In this document: positions 48,446 through 60,017 of the stretch, piece by piece
Numbering within the stretch: the stretch's first letter is position 1
How the letters are laid out: each line of letters opens with the position of its first letter
Source: Theropithecus gelada
Taxonomy: Eukaryota > Chordata > Mammalia > Primates > Cercopithecidae
Assembly (NCBI RefSeq): GCF_003255815.1
Contig: NC_037680.1
Coordinates: forward strand, 15,782,653 to 15,846,652
Reading direction: 5' to 3'
DNA: 64,000 nt
The notes under the pieces: generated by a model
Told to the model about the DNA's origin: nothing
Seen by the model: only the letters and a program-made list of their open reading frames with translations
Database searches by the model: none
Program-made: the position numbers and the translations under genes

Positions 48446-49165
48446 CCCCATAAAATCATGGATAAGTCAACAATATGCTTATTGAATGTATGATGACTAC
48501 TAAAGTTTCTGAAGAGTGTAGTAAGATAAAAAGAAAAGAGGAACATTTCTATCTTTTAAAATGATGAAATTGGTAACATATAGAGGGCAAACTCTAAGAG
48601 AAAATTACAATTTAAAGAGAAAAAAACATTTATTTAATATAAACTTCTGTCAAACTGTATGCCTTAAAGGTAAAGACAAAAGTTATATTTCTTATCTTCA
48701 GTCTCAAATCTAGACATCTCTCAGGATTGGCAAATGATGAGTCTCAGGAGCTGTAATTCTTTGGGCTGACGACTGAGGCTGGAACAAATTAAGAGATCTC
48801 ATTCTTTTCTGGCAAGTGGAGAAGCCTATTAGAGTTTTACATATTTTGAAGACATTGCTTAGCCCCATTCAAATACCTTAAGGCTTTTTTCCTACCACCA
48901 TATATTTCAAGAAACAGCTCTAACACAGGCAGTTAATGCAAGAGCTCTAAAGAAATATTTTTATATAACCAATCGAATCTATCTCAGGTGACAACTCCAT
49001 TACTGCCAATACACACATTAAACCATCGCTTCAAGGTAATTAGCTTTATAATTATTTGGTGTGGTTAAATTAATTACCTGGAAGCATTACAAAGTACATT
49101 ATCTTTTTTTCCTTTCTGCTAGACACGAAAGGTGGTTTGCAAGCATTATGTTTCATGTGCTCTCC
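48446..49165. other. Unassigned AT-rich DNA
   Basis: No gene or repeat recognised. Confidence 0.4.
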
Positions 49166-49169
49166 TCGT

Positions 49170-49520
49170 GTCTTCTCCTAGCATATACTCCTTTCATCCT
49201 TTTCTCCCACCTGCTCCTCCAACCCTATTGTGTGTGTTCACTATGGTTCAACATATTGGCATTGTTGCCCAGGTTTTCTAAGATCTGTGCTCATCAATGC
49301 TCTTCACTGGTTGACTGCTCAAGTAGTTGACTTCTACTCATCATTCTGTCCTTGGCCTTAAAATTGTTTCTTCAAGAAAATCTTCCCCAACTTCTAAAAC
49401 TAGGTTAAGTGACTCAATTACATGAAAATAGTCTCATGTTAATGATGTACATTTACATATTTTTTTCTCTTATCACTAGATAAGGTCTATGTGAATAGGA
49501 ACTTAGTCCCCATTGCTCTG
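49170..49520 (+). repeat. L2 fragment, sense
   Basis: The atcttccccaacttctaaaactagg, atttacatatttttttctcttatcactagataaggtctatgtgaatagg and aacttagtccccattgctctg blocks follow the L2 3' region. Diverged. Confidence 0.55.
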
Positions 49521-49960
49521 AGATCTATGCCCCAAAACAACTACCACAATGGTGGTGGTAGCAGCACCATTCTTTTCTGTAGAACTGACATCTAACATAT
49601 GATGACAGCACTGAATTTCCTGCCTACTCCTTTGAGACAGTAGCAGCTGTGTCAGATCAATACAACTATTGTTATGGAGCACTGACCATGATAGTAGCCC
49701 AAACTGTCTTGGGCAAGTAACCTTAATATCAAAGATTGTTAGAGTCCTGTGTTGCTCTACATGTGTTGACAGACCCACATGTGTTGCTATTATACTGGCA
49801 AAGCACAGCAAGTCTTACTAAATTCTCATTTGTGGGTAAAAACGTATGCATTCCTAGGGAATTTTGAAGATGTTTGTGGAAGCAGAATCTTTCAAAGTCT
49901 ATATGTTCTTATAAGTCTAAGAAGTGGTAGCAGCAGAAGTTTTGGGAAAATCAGGAAAGG
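49521..49960. other. Unassigned DNA
   Basis: An open frame on the minus strand (49503-49811) has no recognisable domain. No repeat assigned. Confidence 0.4.
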
Positions 49961-49964
49961 TAAC

Positions 49965-50358
49965 TTTCTCTGGTATATTTTTTTGCTAGAGCTGCCATAA
50001 AAATATCACAATCACAGATTGGGTAGCTAAAGCAATAGAAATGTAGTTTCTTTGGAGGCTGGAAGTCCAAGATCAAGATGTCAGCAGGTCTGGTTTCTTC
50101 TGGGGCTCCTCTCCTTGACTTGCAGATGGCCGCCTTCTCACTGTATCTTCACATGGCCTTTTCTCTCTAAGTAAATATCACTGGTACATCTTCACTTTCT
50201 TATAAAAAGCATCCATCATATTGAATCAGAGCCCTACCCTTAAGACATCATTTAAATTTAATTATCTTTCTAAATGCCCTATCTCCAAACACAGTCACAG
50301 TGAACAATAGGGATTCAACTTATAAACTTGGAGAAAACATAACTTACTCTATCACATC
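49965..50358 (-). repeat. MLT1/MaLR LTR, antisense
   Basis: Blocks in antisense order: gctagagctgccataaaaatatcacaatcacagattgggtagc, ggaggctggaagtccaagatcaagatgtcagcagg, agatggccgccttctcactg, cccttaagacatcatttaaatttaattatc and ccctatctccaaacacagtcaca. No duplication could be defined. Confidence 0.8.
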
Positions 50359-50439
50359 TAGTAATTCCTGTAATAATCTGGTTACATGGGTTTCTAGTGT
50401 TTCAAAAGAGTGATCTTTAATGTTGCTGCATTTTGTTCT

Positions 50440-50545
50440 CTTATAGGTATATATTCATACATATGTAGTATATATGTTCATATCAAATATACATAAAGAT
50501 TTATGTGTGTATGTGTGCGTGTATATACATATATATATATAAAAT
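50440..50545. repeat. TATG/TA simple-repeat zone
   Basis: Imperfect tatatg, tgtgtatgtgtg and (TA)n units. Confidence 0.7.
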
Positions 50546-50579
50546 TAATGATTCTCACCTGGACCTCAAAATAATGTCT

Positions 50580-50684
50580 ATATTTTGCTGTTAATATACA
50601 CAGTCAAAATAAGGCCCATTGATCTGTTGCCTAAAAGAAACACTTCACCTGTTAAGACACATATAGACTGAAATAAAGGAATGG
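50580..50684 (+). mobile_element. L1M ORF2 start segment, left of the ERVL provirus
   Basis: The blocks ttgatctgttgcctaaaagaaacacttcacctgttaagacacatatagactg and aaggaatgg match ORF2 immediately before the sequence that resumes at 55880 (atgaaaaaagatattccatgcc). This shows the provirus entered this L1. Confidence 0.75.
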
Positions 50685-51179
50685 TGTGATGGTTAATACT
50701 GAGTGTCAACCTGATTGGATTGAAGGATGCAAAATATTGATCTTGGATGTGTCTGTGAGAGTGTAGCCAAAGGAGATAAACATTTGAGTCAGTTGGTTGG
50801 GAAAGGCAGACCCACCCTTAATCTGGGTGAGCACCATCTAATCAGCTGCAAGCGTGGCCAGAAAATAAAGCAGGCAGAAAAACATGAGAAGATTAGACTG
50901 GCTTAGCTCTCTAGTCTATATCTTTCTCTAATGCTGGATGCTTCCTACCCTCAAACATCAAACTCCAAATTCTTCAGCTTTGGAACTCGGACTGGCTTCC
51001 TTGCTCCTCAGCTTACAGATGGCCTATTGTGGTACCTTGTGATACTGTGAGTTAATACTCCTTAATAAACTTCCCTTTACATATATGTATATATAAATAT
51101 ATATATGCATAAAAATATATATACATATAAATATATGTATATAAATATACATACATATAAATATAAATATACACACATA

Positions 51180-51212
<33 letters not shown>

Positions 51213-51252
51213 CCTATTAGTTCTGTCTCTCTAGAGAATCCTGACTAATACA
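50685..51252 (+). repeat. 5' LTR (MLT2-type) of the ERVL provirus
   Basis: Starts tgtgatggttaatactgagtg and ends gaatcctgactaataca. A TTAATAAA-type signal lies at about 51061-51069. It carries a 134-bp AT/TG microsatellite at 51079-51212 just after that signal. The diagnostic attgaaggatgcaaaatattgatc and ctcctcagcttacagatggcc blocks are also in the 3' LTR. Confidence 0.9.
51079..51212. repeat. TA-rich to (TG)n microsatellite inside the 5' LTR
   Basis: Alternating atata/catata units passing into (TG)n. The same LTR position holds (AC)n in the 3' LTR. Confidence 0.95.
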
Positions 51253-51739
51253 GATTTGGTATCAGGAGAGGGGTTCTAGAGAAACAGAATATTAAGGATA
51301 AAGCTCTTTTGTTGGTTTTGTAGTTTCCAGAGTTGCCTGCTTAATATGATTCAACCCTAAATGCTAAGGACTCTACTTCTAATAGTATGGAGAACACTGA
51401 TAGTCCTTAGTGTGAACTGTTTAGAGAGTTATGCAAAATAAATACATTTGACACTCCTGATTCACCAGTCATGAGAGGCAAGGAGTTTAGTGACTCTATA
51501 CATAATACCTTTGACAATATGTGGAGAACCAAAGAATATAATGAAGTTTGTTGGTTGCTCCTAAGTTCACTGGACAAAGTGATGAAAGAAAATTAAGAAC
51601 TCGGGGATTCTAACTCCCGGCTTCAGAAGCAGATCCTGAACTTTACATCTGCTAAGATTGCCTAAGTGAGAGTCTTATCTCCTGTAGAGAAAGAGCTGAA
51701 ATTGTGGAAAACCAGACACAAGCTCTTATCATGCCAGTG

Positions 51740-53040
51740 GCTGATCTGCAATGAAAAGTGCATGTGCAGCCTCGCCAAGTGTCTACTGTTAAAGTGAGTG
51801 CATTGATTGAAAAAGAATGGAACCCTACAACTTGGAATGGGGATGTGTGGGAGGACCCTGATGAAGCTGGGGACATTGGGCTTGTAAACTCTGATGAACC
51901 TTTTTTGCCAGAAGAAACAACTTCCCCATTCCCAGTAGGGGCAACATCGCCTTCTTGGTCCATGCTGCCATCAGCCTTTCCACCTTTGTCTAGGAAAATA
52001 AACCCTACACTGCCTGAGGCAACAGTGATGGCCTCCTCTGAGGCAGTTGCCAGGCAAGACAGTGTTGATTCTCCTCAGGACCTTCCCCCAGCACCCCAGT
52101 TTGCTTCTAGACCTATAACTAGACTAAAGCTGATAGGCCTCTAAAGGTGAGGTTCAGAGTGTGACACACAAGGAGGTGCACTAGATTTGAAAAAAACTGC
52201 TTGAGTTTTCTAATTTATATAAGCAGAAATATGGAAACAGACATAAGAATGGATATTAAGGGACTGGGATGATGGTGGAAGGAACACAGATTTGGATCAG
52301 ACTGAATTTATTGGTTTGAACCCACTAAGTAGGGATTCTGCATTTAATGTTGTAGATCAGGGAGTTGAAAAAAGGTTCTAATAGTTTATTTGCTTGCTTA
52401 ACTGAAATATGGGTTAATAGATGGCCCACTGTGAGTAAGCTCGAAATGTCTAATCTCTCTTGGTTTAATGTAAAAGAAGGGATCCAAAGGCTTAGGGAGA
52501 TTGGGATGCTGGAGTGGGTTAGTAACTTTAAATCTACTCATTCCAGCTGGGAGGGTCCAGAAGATACACTTTTGAGCAATTCTTGCAAAGTAGATTTGTG
52601 AGGGCAGCACCTGCATCTTTGAAGAGTCCTGTAATTGCTCTTCCCTGTTTGTCAGATCGAACTGTGGGAACCACAGTCGCTCAACTACAACATTTAAATC
52701 TAGTGAGAATTATTGGATTATAAGGTGGCAGGGAGCAAGTGGCAGCACTCAACCATCAAAGACAAGGTGAGAGTAGCTACTGTAATGGACAGCAGAGGCA
52801 AAGCAGCAATCAGAATAGTCTGATACATGTAGAGTTCTGGCATTGGCTAATTAATTATGGTGTTCCTGGAAGTAAAATTGGTAGAAAGCCTACTGCATTC
52901 CTATTTAATTTATATAAGCAGAAAACTTCCAGGTCAAGCAGACAAAAAACTAATTTGAATTATAAAAACAGAGAATCACCACCCATTGATCAATTTCCAG
53001 ACTTGAACCAGTTGACTGACCCAGAATCCCTTGAATGAAG
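51740..53040 (+). pseudogene. ERVL gag remnant
   Basis: Three open pieces remain, at 51758-52144, 52365-52601 and 52739-53038, in different frames and separated by stops. The first is acidic and rich in Pro/Ser (matrix/linker-like). The last is basic and Gln/Asn-rich. No zinc knuckle is visible. I assign it as gag by position between the primer-binding site and the protease motif, so the domain calls are inferred. Confidence 0.6.
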
Positions 53041-53149
53041 GAGAGGCTGGGTCCCCTTGAGGAAGGACTCACTACATTACTGACAATTTATGCTATTAAT
53101 ATTTCTCCCATTCTTCCCCAAGGAGACCTACGGCCTTTTACCAGGGTAA

Positions 53150-53290
53150 CTGTGCAATGGGGAAAGGGAAATAGTCAGACATTTCAGTGACTCCTGGACA
53201 CTGGCTCTGAGCTGACCCTGATTCCAGTGGACCCAAAACATCCTTGTGGTCCTCCAGTTAAAGTAGGGGCTTATTAAGATCAGGTAATTA
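53150..53290 (+). pseudogene. ERVL protease remnant (DTGS motif)
   Basis: The retroviral aspartic protease signature DTGS lies at 53197-53208 in a hydrophobic context (LLDTGSELTLIP). An in-frame TGA at 53188-53190 and a downstream TAA disable it. Confidence 0.75.
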
Positions 53291-53540
53291 ATAGAATTTT
53301 AGCTCAGGTCCGACTTACAGTGGGTCCAGTGTGTCCATGGATTCATCCTGTGGTCATTTCCCCAGTGCCAGAATGCATAACTGGCATAGACATATTTAGC
53401 AGCTGGCAGAACCTCCACATTGGCTTCATGACTGGCAGGGTGAGGGCAATTATGATGGGAAAGGCCAAATGGAAGCCATTAGAGCCGCCTTTACCTAGAA
53501 GAATGTAAATCGAAAACAATACTGCTTCCATGGAGAGATT

Positions 53541-54230
53541 GTGGAGATTAGTGCCACCATAAAGGACTTGAAAAGGGCAGGAGTGGTGATTCCCACCATA
53601 TCCCTATTCAACTCTCCCATTTGGCCTGTGCAGAAGACAGACGGATCTTGGAAAATGACAATGGATAATTGTAAGCTTAACCAAGTGGTGACTCAAATTG
53701 CCGGTGCTGTACCAGATGTGGTTTCACTGCTTGAGCAAATTAACACATTTCCTGGTACCTAATATGCAGCTATTGATTTGGTAAATTTGTTTTTCTCCAT
53801 TCCTGTCCATAAGGACCACCAGAAGCAAATTGCCTTCAGCTGGCAAGGCCAGCAATATACCTTTACTGTCCTACCTCAAATGTATATCAACTCTCTGGCT
53901 TTGTGTCACAGTGTTGTTCGAAGAGACCTTGATCATTTTTTACTTCCACCAGTATCACACTGATCCATTACATTGATGACATTATGCTGATTGGATCCAG
54001 TGAACAAGAAGTAGTAAACACACTGGACTTATTGCTGAGACATTTGCATGCCAGAGGGTGGGAAATACATATGACTAAAATTCAAGGAACTTCTACCTCA
54101 GTAAAATTTCTAGGGGTTCAGTGGTGTGGGGCCTGTCAAGATATTTCTTCAAAGGTAAAGGATAAGTTGCTGCATTTGGACCCTCCTACAACCAAGAAAG
54201 GGGTAATGCCTAGTGGGCCTATTTGAATTT
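53541..54230 (+). pseudogene. ERVL reverse transcriptase remnant
   Basis: The palm begins in frame 0 (WPVQKTDGSWKMTMD at about 53614-53658) and hits a TAA at 53760-53762. It continues in the same frame through AIDLVNLFFSIPVHK and then shifts frame before the catalytic YIDD at 53969-53980. A further block (SVKFLGVQWCGAC) is at about 54099-54137. The two catalytic aspartates are kept, but the gene is broken by the stop and frameshifts. Confidence 0.85.
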
Positions 54231-54239
54231 TGGAGGCAA

Positions 54240-55417
54240 CACCTTCCTCCTTTGGGTATGTTGCTCCAGCCCATTTATCGCGTTACCCTAAAGGCTGCCA
54301 GTTTTTGAGTAGGGTCCAGAAGAGAGGAAGGCTCTGAAACAGGTCCAGACTGCTGTGCAAGCTACTCTGCCACTTGGGCCCTATGACCCAGCAAATCCAA
54401 TGGTGCTTGAGGTGTCAGTGGCAGATAGGAATGCTGTTTGGAACCTTTGTCAGGCCCCCATGGATGAATCACAGTGGAGGCCTCTAGAATTTTGGAGCAA
54501 GGCCCTACCATTTTCTGCAGGTAACTACTCTCTTTTTGAGACACAGCTTTTGGCCTGTTACTGGGCTTTGGTGGAAACTGAATGTTTGACTATGGGTCAT
54601 CATCAAGCCACTATGCGACCCAAGCTGCCTATCATGAACTGGGTGCTTTCTGACCCATCTATCCAAAAAGTGAGTCATGGACATCAGCATTCCAACATCA
54701 AATGGAGGGGTGTATACATGATCAGGCTTGAGCAGGTCCTGAAGGCACAAGTAAGCTACATGAGAAAGTGACTCAAATGCCCTTGGTCTCCACTCCTGCC
54801 ACCCTGCCTTCCCTCCCATAGACTGCACTGATGGTCTCATGGGGAGTTCCCTATGATCTGTTGACAGAGCAAGAGAAGACTGGGGCCTGGTTCACAGATG
54901 GTTCTGCACGATACATAGGCACCACCTGAAAGTGGAGAGCTGCAGCACTACAGACCCTTTCTAGGATAACCCTGAAGGACAGCAGTAAAGGGAAATCTTC
55001 CCAGTGGGCAGGACTTCAAGCAGTGCACCTGAACGTGGCCTTTGCATGGAAGGAAAAATGGCCAGAAGTGTGATTATATACTGATTCATGAACTGTAGCC
55101 AATGGTTTGGCTGGATGGTTAGGGACTTGGAAGAAACATGATTAGAAAATTGGTGACAAAAAAGTTTGATGAAGAGGTATGTGGATGGACTTCTCTGAGT
55201 AGTCAAAAACTGTGAAGATATTTGTATCCCATATGAGTGCTCACCAACAGGTGACCTCAGTAGAGGAGGATTTTAATAATCAAGTGGGTAGGATGACCCG
55301 TTCTGTGGACACCACTCAGCCTTTTCCCCCAACCACCTGCTGTCATCGCCCAACGGACCCATGAACAAAATGGTCATGGTAGCAGGGATGGAGGTCATGT
55401 ATGGGTTCAGCAACATG
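54240..55417 (+). pseudogene. ERVL connection, RNase H and truncated integrase start
   Basis: A 138-codon open stretch at 54355-54771 is the connection region (PLEFWSKALPFSAGNYSLFE). RNase H follows, with TDGS at 54894-54905 and YTDS at 55077-55088, but with an in-frame TGA at 55071-55073 and other stops. A short start of the integrase zinc region may remain at about 55340-55417. The rest of integrase is missing: the sequence runs straight into the 3' LTR. Pol uses all three frames in turn. Confidence 0.8.
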
Positions 55418-55802
55418 GATGGTTAATACAGAGTGCCAACTTGATTGAATTGAAGGATGCAAAATACTGATTCTGGGTATGTCTGTGAGGGTGTCGCCAA
55501 AGGAGATTAACATTTGAGTCAGTGGCCTGGGAAAAGCAGACTCACCTTTAATCTGGGTGGGCACCATCTAATCAGCTCCCAGCATAGGCAGAATGTAAAG
55601 CAGGCAGAAAAATGTGAAAAGACTAGACTGGCTTAGCTTCCCAACCTACATCTTTTCTCCTGTGCTGGATGCTTTCTGCCCGTGAACATAGGAATCCAAG
55701 TTCCTCAGCTTTGGAACTCAGATTGGCTTCCTTGCTCCTCAGCATGCAGATGGCCTGTTGTGGACCTTTCTAATTGTGTGACTTAATATTCCTTAGTAAA
55801 CT

Positions 55803-55837
<35 letters not shown>

Positions 55838-55879
55838 CTCCTATTAGTTCTGTCCCTCTAAAGAATCCTGACTAATACA
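55418..55879 (+). repeat. 3' LTR (MLT2-type) of the ERVL provirus
   Basis: Begins atggttaatacagagtgcc, lacking the first few bases seen in the 5' LTR (tgtg), and ends gaatcctgactaatacag. It carries (AC)n at 55808-55836 at the position equivalent to the long microsatellite of the 5' LTR. It is clearly the partner of 50685-51252. Confidence 0.9.
55808..55836. repeat. (AC)n microsatellite inside the 3' LTR
   Basis: About 14 AC units between the TTAGTAAACTC block and tctcctattagttctgtcc. Confidence 0.95.
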
Positions 55880-58800
55880 GATGAAAAAAGATATTCCATG
55901 CCAATGGAAACCAAAAAAGTGTTGGAATTGCTATACTTATATCAGGCCAAATAAATTTAAAGAAGAAAACCGTAAGAAGAGACAAAGAAGGTCACTATAT
56001 AATGATAAAGGGGTCAATTCAGAAGCAGCACATAACAATTTTAATATATATACAGTCAACACTGAACCACCCAAATATATAAAACAGTTATTCATAGAGC
56101 TAAAGAGAGGGATAGGCTCCAATACAATAATAGCTGGAGACTTCAACACCCCACTTTCAGTATGGGAAAGATCTTCAAGACAGAAAATCAACAAAGAAAC
56201 ATTTGATTTAATCTGCACTATAAGCCAAAATGATTTAATGGATATTTACAGAATATTTATCTGACAGCTAGAGAATACACATTATTTTCCTCAGCACATG
56301 GATCATTCTCAAGGATGAACCATGTATCAGGTCACAAATCAAGTTGTTAAACATTGAAAAAATTAAAATAATATCAATCTTTTTGTCTGTCCATGATGGA
56401 AAAGCTAAAAATTAATAAGAAGATGAGTTTTGGAAACCATAAAAATACATAAAAATGAAACAATATGCTCCTGAATTATCAGTGCATCAATGAAGAAATT
56501 AAGAAAGAAATCGAAAAATTTCTTGAAATAAATGACAATAGAAACACAACGTATAAAAACCTATGGAATATGGCAAAAGCAGTACTAAGAGGGAAGTTTA
56601 CAGCTGTAAGTGCATATATCAAAAAAGAAGAAAAACTTTGAATAAACAATGTAATAATGAATCTCAAAAAAAAAAAACTGGAAAAGCAAGAGCAAACCAA
56701 GTACAAAATTAGTAAAAGAAAAGAAGTAAAATATTAGAACAGAAGTAAATGAAATTGAAGTGAAAAGAACAATACAAAAGATAAATGAAACAAAAGATTT
56801 TTTTTTGAAAAGTTAAATAAAGCAGACAAACCTTTAGCCAGACTAAATAAGAAAAAAAAAGAGAGAGAGGAGATCCAAATAAATAAAATGACAGATGAAA
56901 ATGGAAATTATTAGAACAAATACCAGAGTAATTCAAAGGATTATTAGTGGCTACTATGAGCAACTATATGCCAATAAATTAGAAAACTTAGAAGAAATGG
57001 ACAAATTCCTAAACACATACAACCTACCAAGATTGAACCAGGAAGCAATCCAAAATGTAAGCAGACAAGTAATAATAATGAAATCAGAATAAAAGTCTTT
57101 TAGTAAAGAAAAACCCAGGACCCAGTGCCTTCACTGCTGAATTCTATCAAACATTTTAAGAAGACCTAATACAAATTCTACTCAAACTATTCTAAAAAGC
57201 AGAGGAGAAGGCAATACTTCCAAAGTCAATCTATGAGGCCATTATTGCTCTGATGCCAAAAGTAGACAAAGACGCATCACCAAAAGAAAACTACGGGCTA
57301 ATATCCCCAATGAATATTGATACAAAAATTCTCAACAAAATATTAGCAAACCAAATTAAATAATACATTTAAAAGATCATGCATCATGACCAAGTGGGAA
57401 TTTTCCCTGGGATGCAAGAAAGTTTCAACATAATCAATAAATATATGACATTTCTATTTTTATTATTTATATAAATATTATAAATAAATATTAAATAACT
57501 ATATTAATATAAATAAATATTGTTGTTTTATTTATTATCTATTTAATTTATAATTATGTTTTATTATTTTTTAAATTTATTTATTATTGGTTTGTTTATT
57601 ATTTATGTTGTATTGATTGTGATTATTTATTGATTACATAATTAGAAAGTCATACATCATATCAATAGAATGAAGGACAATAATCATATGGTCATTTCAA
57701 ATAATGCTGAAAAAGCATTTGATAAAATTCAACATCCATTCAAGCTAAAAATGCTAAAAAACCTAGGTATAGAAAGAACATACCTCAACATAGTAAAGGC
57801 TAGAGATCATAGACCCACAGCTAGTATTATACTGAATGGGGAAAAGCTGAAAACCTTTTCTCTGAGATCTGGAACACAACAAAGATGCCCATTTTCACCA
57901 CTGTTATGCAACACAGTACTATAAAGGTAATCCAATTTGGAAAATAAAAGAAGTCAAATTATCCTTGTTGGCAGATGATACGATCTTATATTTGAAAAAA
58001 CCTAAAATCCTCACAAAAAAAACTGTTAGAATTCATCAATAAATTCAGTAAAGCTGAAGGATATGAAATCAGCATACAAAAATCACTCGTATTTCCATAT
58101 GCCAACCATGAACAATCTGAAAAAGAAATTTAAAAAGTAATCCCATGTACAATAGACAAAATAAAATTAAGTACCTAGGAATTAGCGAAAAAAGTGAAAG
58201 ATCTATATAATGAAAACTATAAAACACTGATGAAAGAAATTGAAGAGGATACCAAAAAATTAGGAAGATAGTGCAGGTTCCTAGACTGGAAGAATGAATA
58301 TTGTTAAAATGTCCATACTACCCAAAGCAATCTTTAGATTTAATGCAATGCCCATTAACATACCAATGACATTGTGCATGAAAATGGAAGAAAAACTATT
58401 CTATATTTCATATGGAACCACAAAAGACCCAAAATAAGTAAATATATCCTAAGCAAAAAGAACAAAACTGGAGGCATCACATTACCCGACTTCAAACTAT
58501 GTGGCAGAGCTATAGTTACCTGGCATACAAACAGACACATAGACCAATGGAACAGAATAGAGAACTCAGGAACAAATCCACACTCTTAGAGTAAACTCAA
58601 CTTCAACAAAGTTGCGAAGAATATACACTGCGGAAAAGACAGCCTTCAATAAACCATGCTGGGAAAACTAAATATCTATATGCAGAAGAATAAAACTTGA
58701 ATCCTGTCTCTCAATTTATACAAAAATCAAATAAAAATGAATTAAAGAATTAAATGTAAGACCTCAAACTATGAAACTACTACAAGAAAATCTGGGGAAA

Positions 58801-60017
58801 ATCTCCAGGTTACTGGGCAAAAATTTATCGAGTAGTACCTTACAAACACAGGCAACCAAAGTAAAAAGGGACAAGGGATATCACATCAAGTTAAAAAGGT
58901 CTGCACAGCAAAGGAAACAATTAACGAAGTGAAGAGACAACCCACAGAATGGGAGAAAATATTTACAAACCACCCATCTGACAAGGGATTAAAAACCAGA
59001 ATATATAAACAGCTCAACTCTATCAGAAAAAAATGAATAATCCAATTCAAAATGGGCAGAAGATTTGAACAGACGTTTCTCAAAAGAAGACTTACAAATG
59101 ACAAACAGGAATATAAAAAAGTGCTCAACATCACTGATCGTCAAAGAAATGCAAATCAGAACTACAATGAGATATCATCTCACCCCAGTTAAAATGGCTT
59201 TTATACAAAAGTCAGGCAATAACAAATGCTGGTGAGGATGTGGAAAAAAGGAAATCCTTATACACTGTTGGTGGAAAAGTAAATTAGTACAACCACTATG
59301 AAGAACAGTATGGAGGTTCCTCAAAAGACTAAAAATAGAGGTACTACACAATGCAGCCCCCCAAAAAACAGGATATTGAAGAGATAGCTGAACACCCATG
59401 TTTGTTTCAGCACTGTTCACGACAGGCAAGATTTAGAAGCAACCTAAGTGTCCATCAACAGATGAATGAGTAAAGAAAATGTGGCACATATACACAATGG
59501 AGTACTATTCAGCCATAAAAATGAGTGATATTCAGTATTTGCAACAACATGGATGGAACTGGAGGTCATTATCTTAAGTGACATAAGCCAGGCACAGAAA
59601 GACAATCATCACATATTCTCACTTACTTGTGGGATCTAAAAATCAAAACAACTGAACCTATGGAGGTAGAGAGTAGAAAGGAGGTTACCAGAAGCTGGTA
59701 GGCGTAGTAGGCGGGTAGAGGGGATGTCTGGATGGTTAAAGGGTATGAAAATAGTTAGAAAGAATAAATATGGCCTAGTATTTGATAGCACAACAGGATG
59801 AGTATAGTCAATATTAATTTAATTGTACACTTAAAAATAACTAAAAGAGTATAATTGGATTGTTTGTAATACAAAGGATAAATGCTTTAGGGCATGGATA
59901 TCCCATTTTACATTACGTGATATTATGCATTGCATGTCTGTGTTAGAACATCTCATGTACCCCATAAATATATACACCAAAAAATTAAATCTAAAAAACC
60001 ATAAAAATATTTTTAAA
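55880..60017 (+). mobile_element. L1M ORF2 and 3' end, right of the ERVL provirus
   Basis: Continues the L1 cut at 50684. The endonuclease part (agctggagacttcaacacccc at about 56131) is followed by reverse transcriptase, where the catalytic motif reads LADD at 57968-57979 instead of FADD. The C-terminal part and the L1 3' end follow (tggcacatatacacaatggagtactattcagcc at 59481; taccccataaatatatacacc) to an A-rich tail near 60017. Many stops and frameshifts; the longest open stretch is 127 codons at 55881-56264 (endonuclease region). An AT-only block interrupts it at 57441-57648. Confidence 0.85.
57441..57648. repeat. AT-rich block inside L1 ORF2
   Basis: About 200 bp that is almost pure A/T with ttattatttat and ataaatatt units. 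It sits between two adjacent L1 ORF2 blocks (tttcaacataatcaataaat and gtcatacatcatatcaatagaatgaagg). Confidence 0.85.

Larger units (their letters stand above)
50685..55879 (+). mobile_element. ERVL provirus with two MLT2-type LTRs, integrase region deleted
   Basis: Order: 5' LTR 50685-51252; primer-binding-like tggtatcaggagaggggtt from 51257; gag remnants about 51740-53040; protease motif; reverse transcriptase; RNase H; then an abrupt join to the 3' LTR at about 55418. The primer site is followed by gag/pol but no env, as expected for ERVL. All coding parts carry stops and frameshifts, so no functional product is possible. It lies inside an L1M. The target duplication is decayed (aatgg before, gatga after, 3 of 5). 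This lineage is an ancient eutherian one (established knowledge). Confidence 0.88.

Noticed and set aside
53541..54771. Possible intact ERVL polymerase
   Set aside because: An in-frame stop at 53760, a frameshift before the YIDD site, and further frame changes before RNase H show it is dead.
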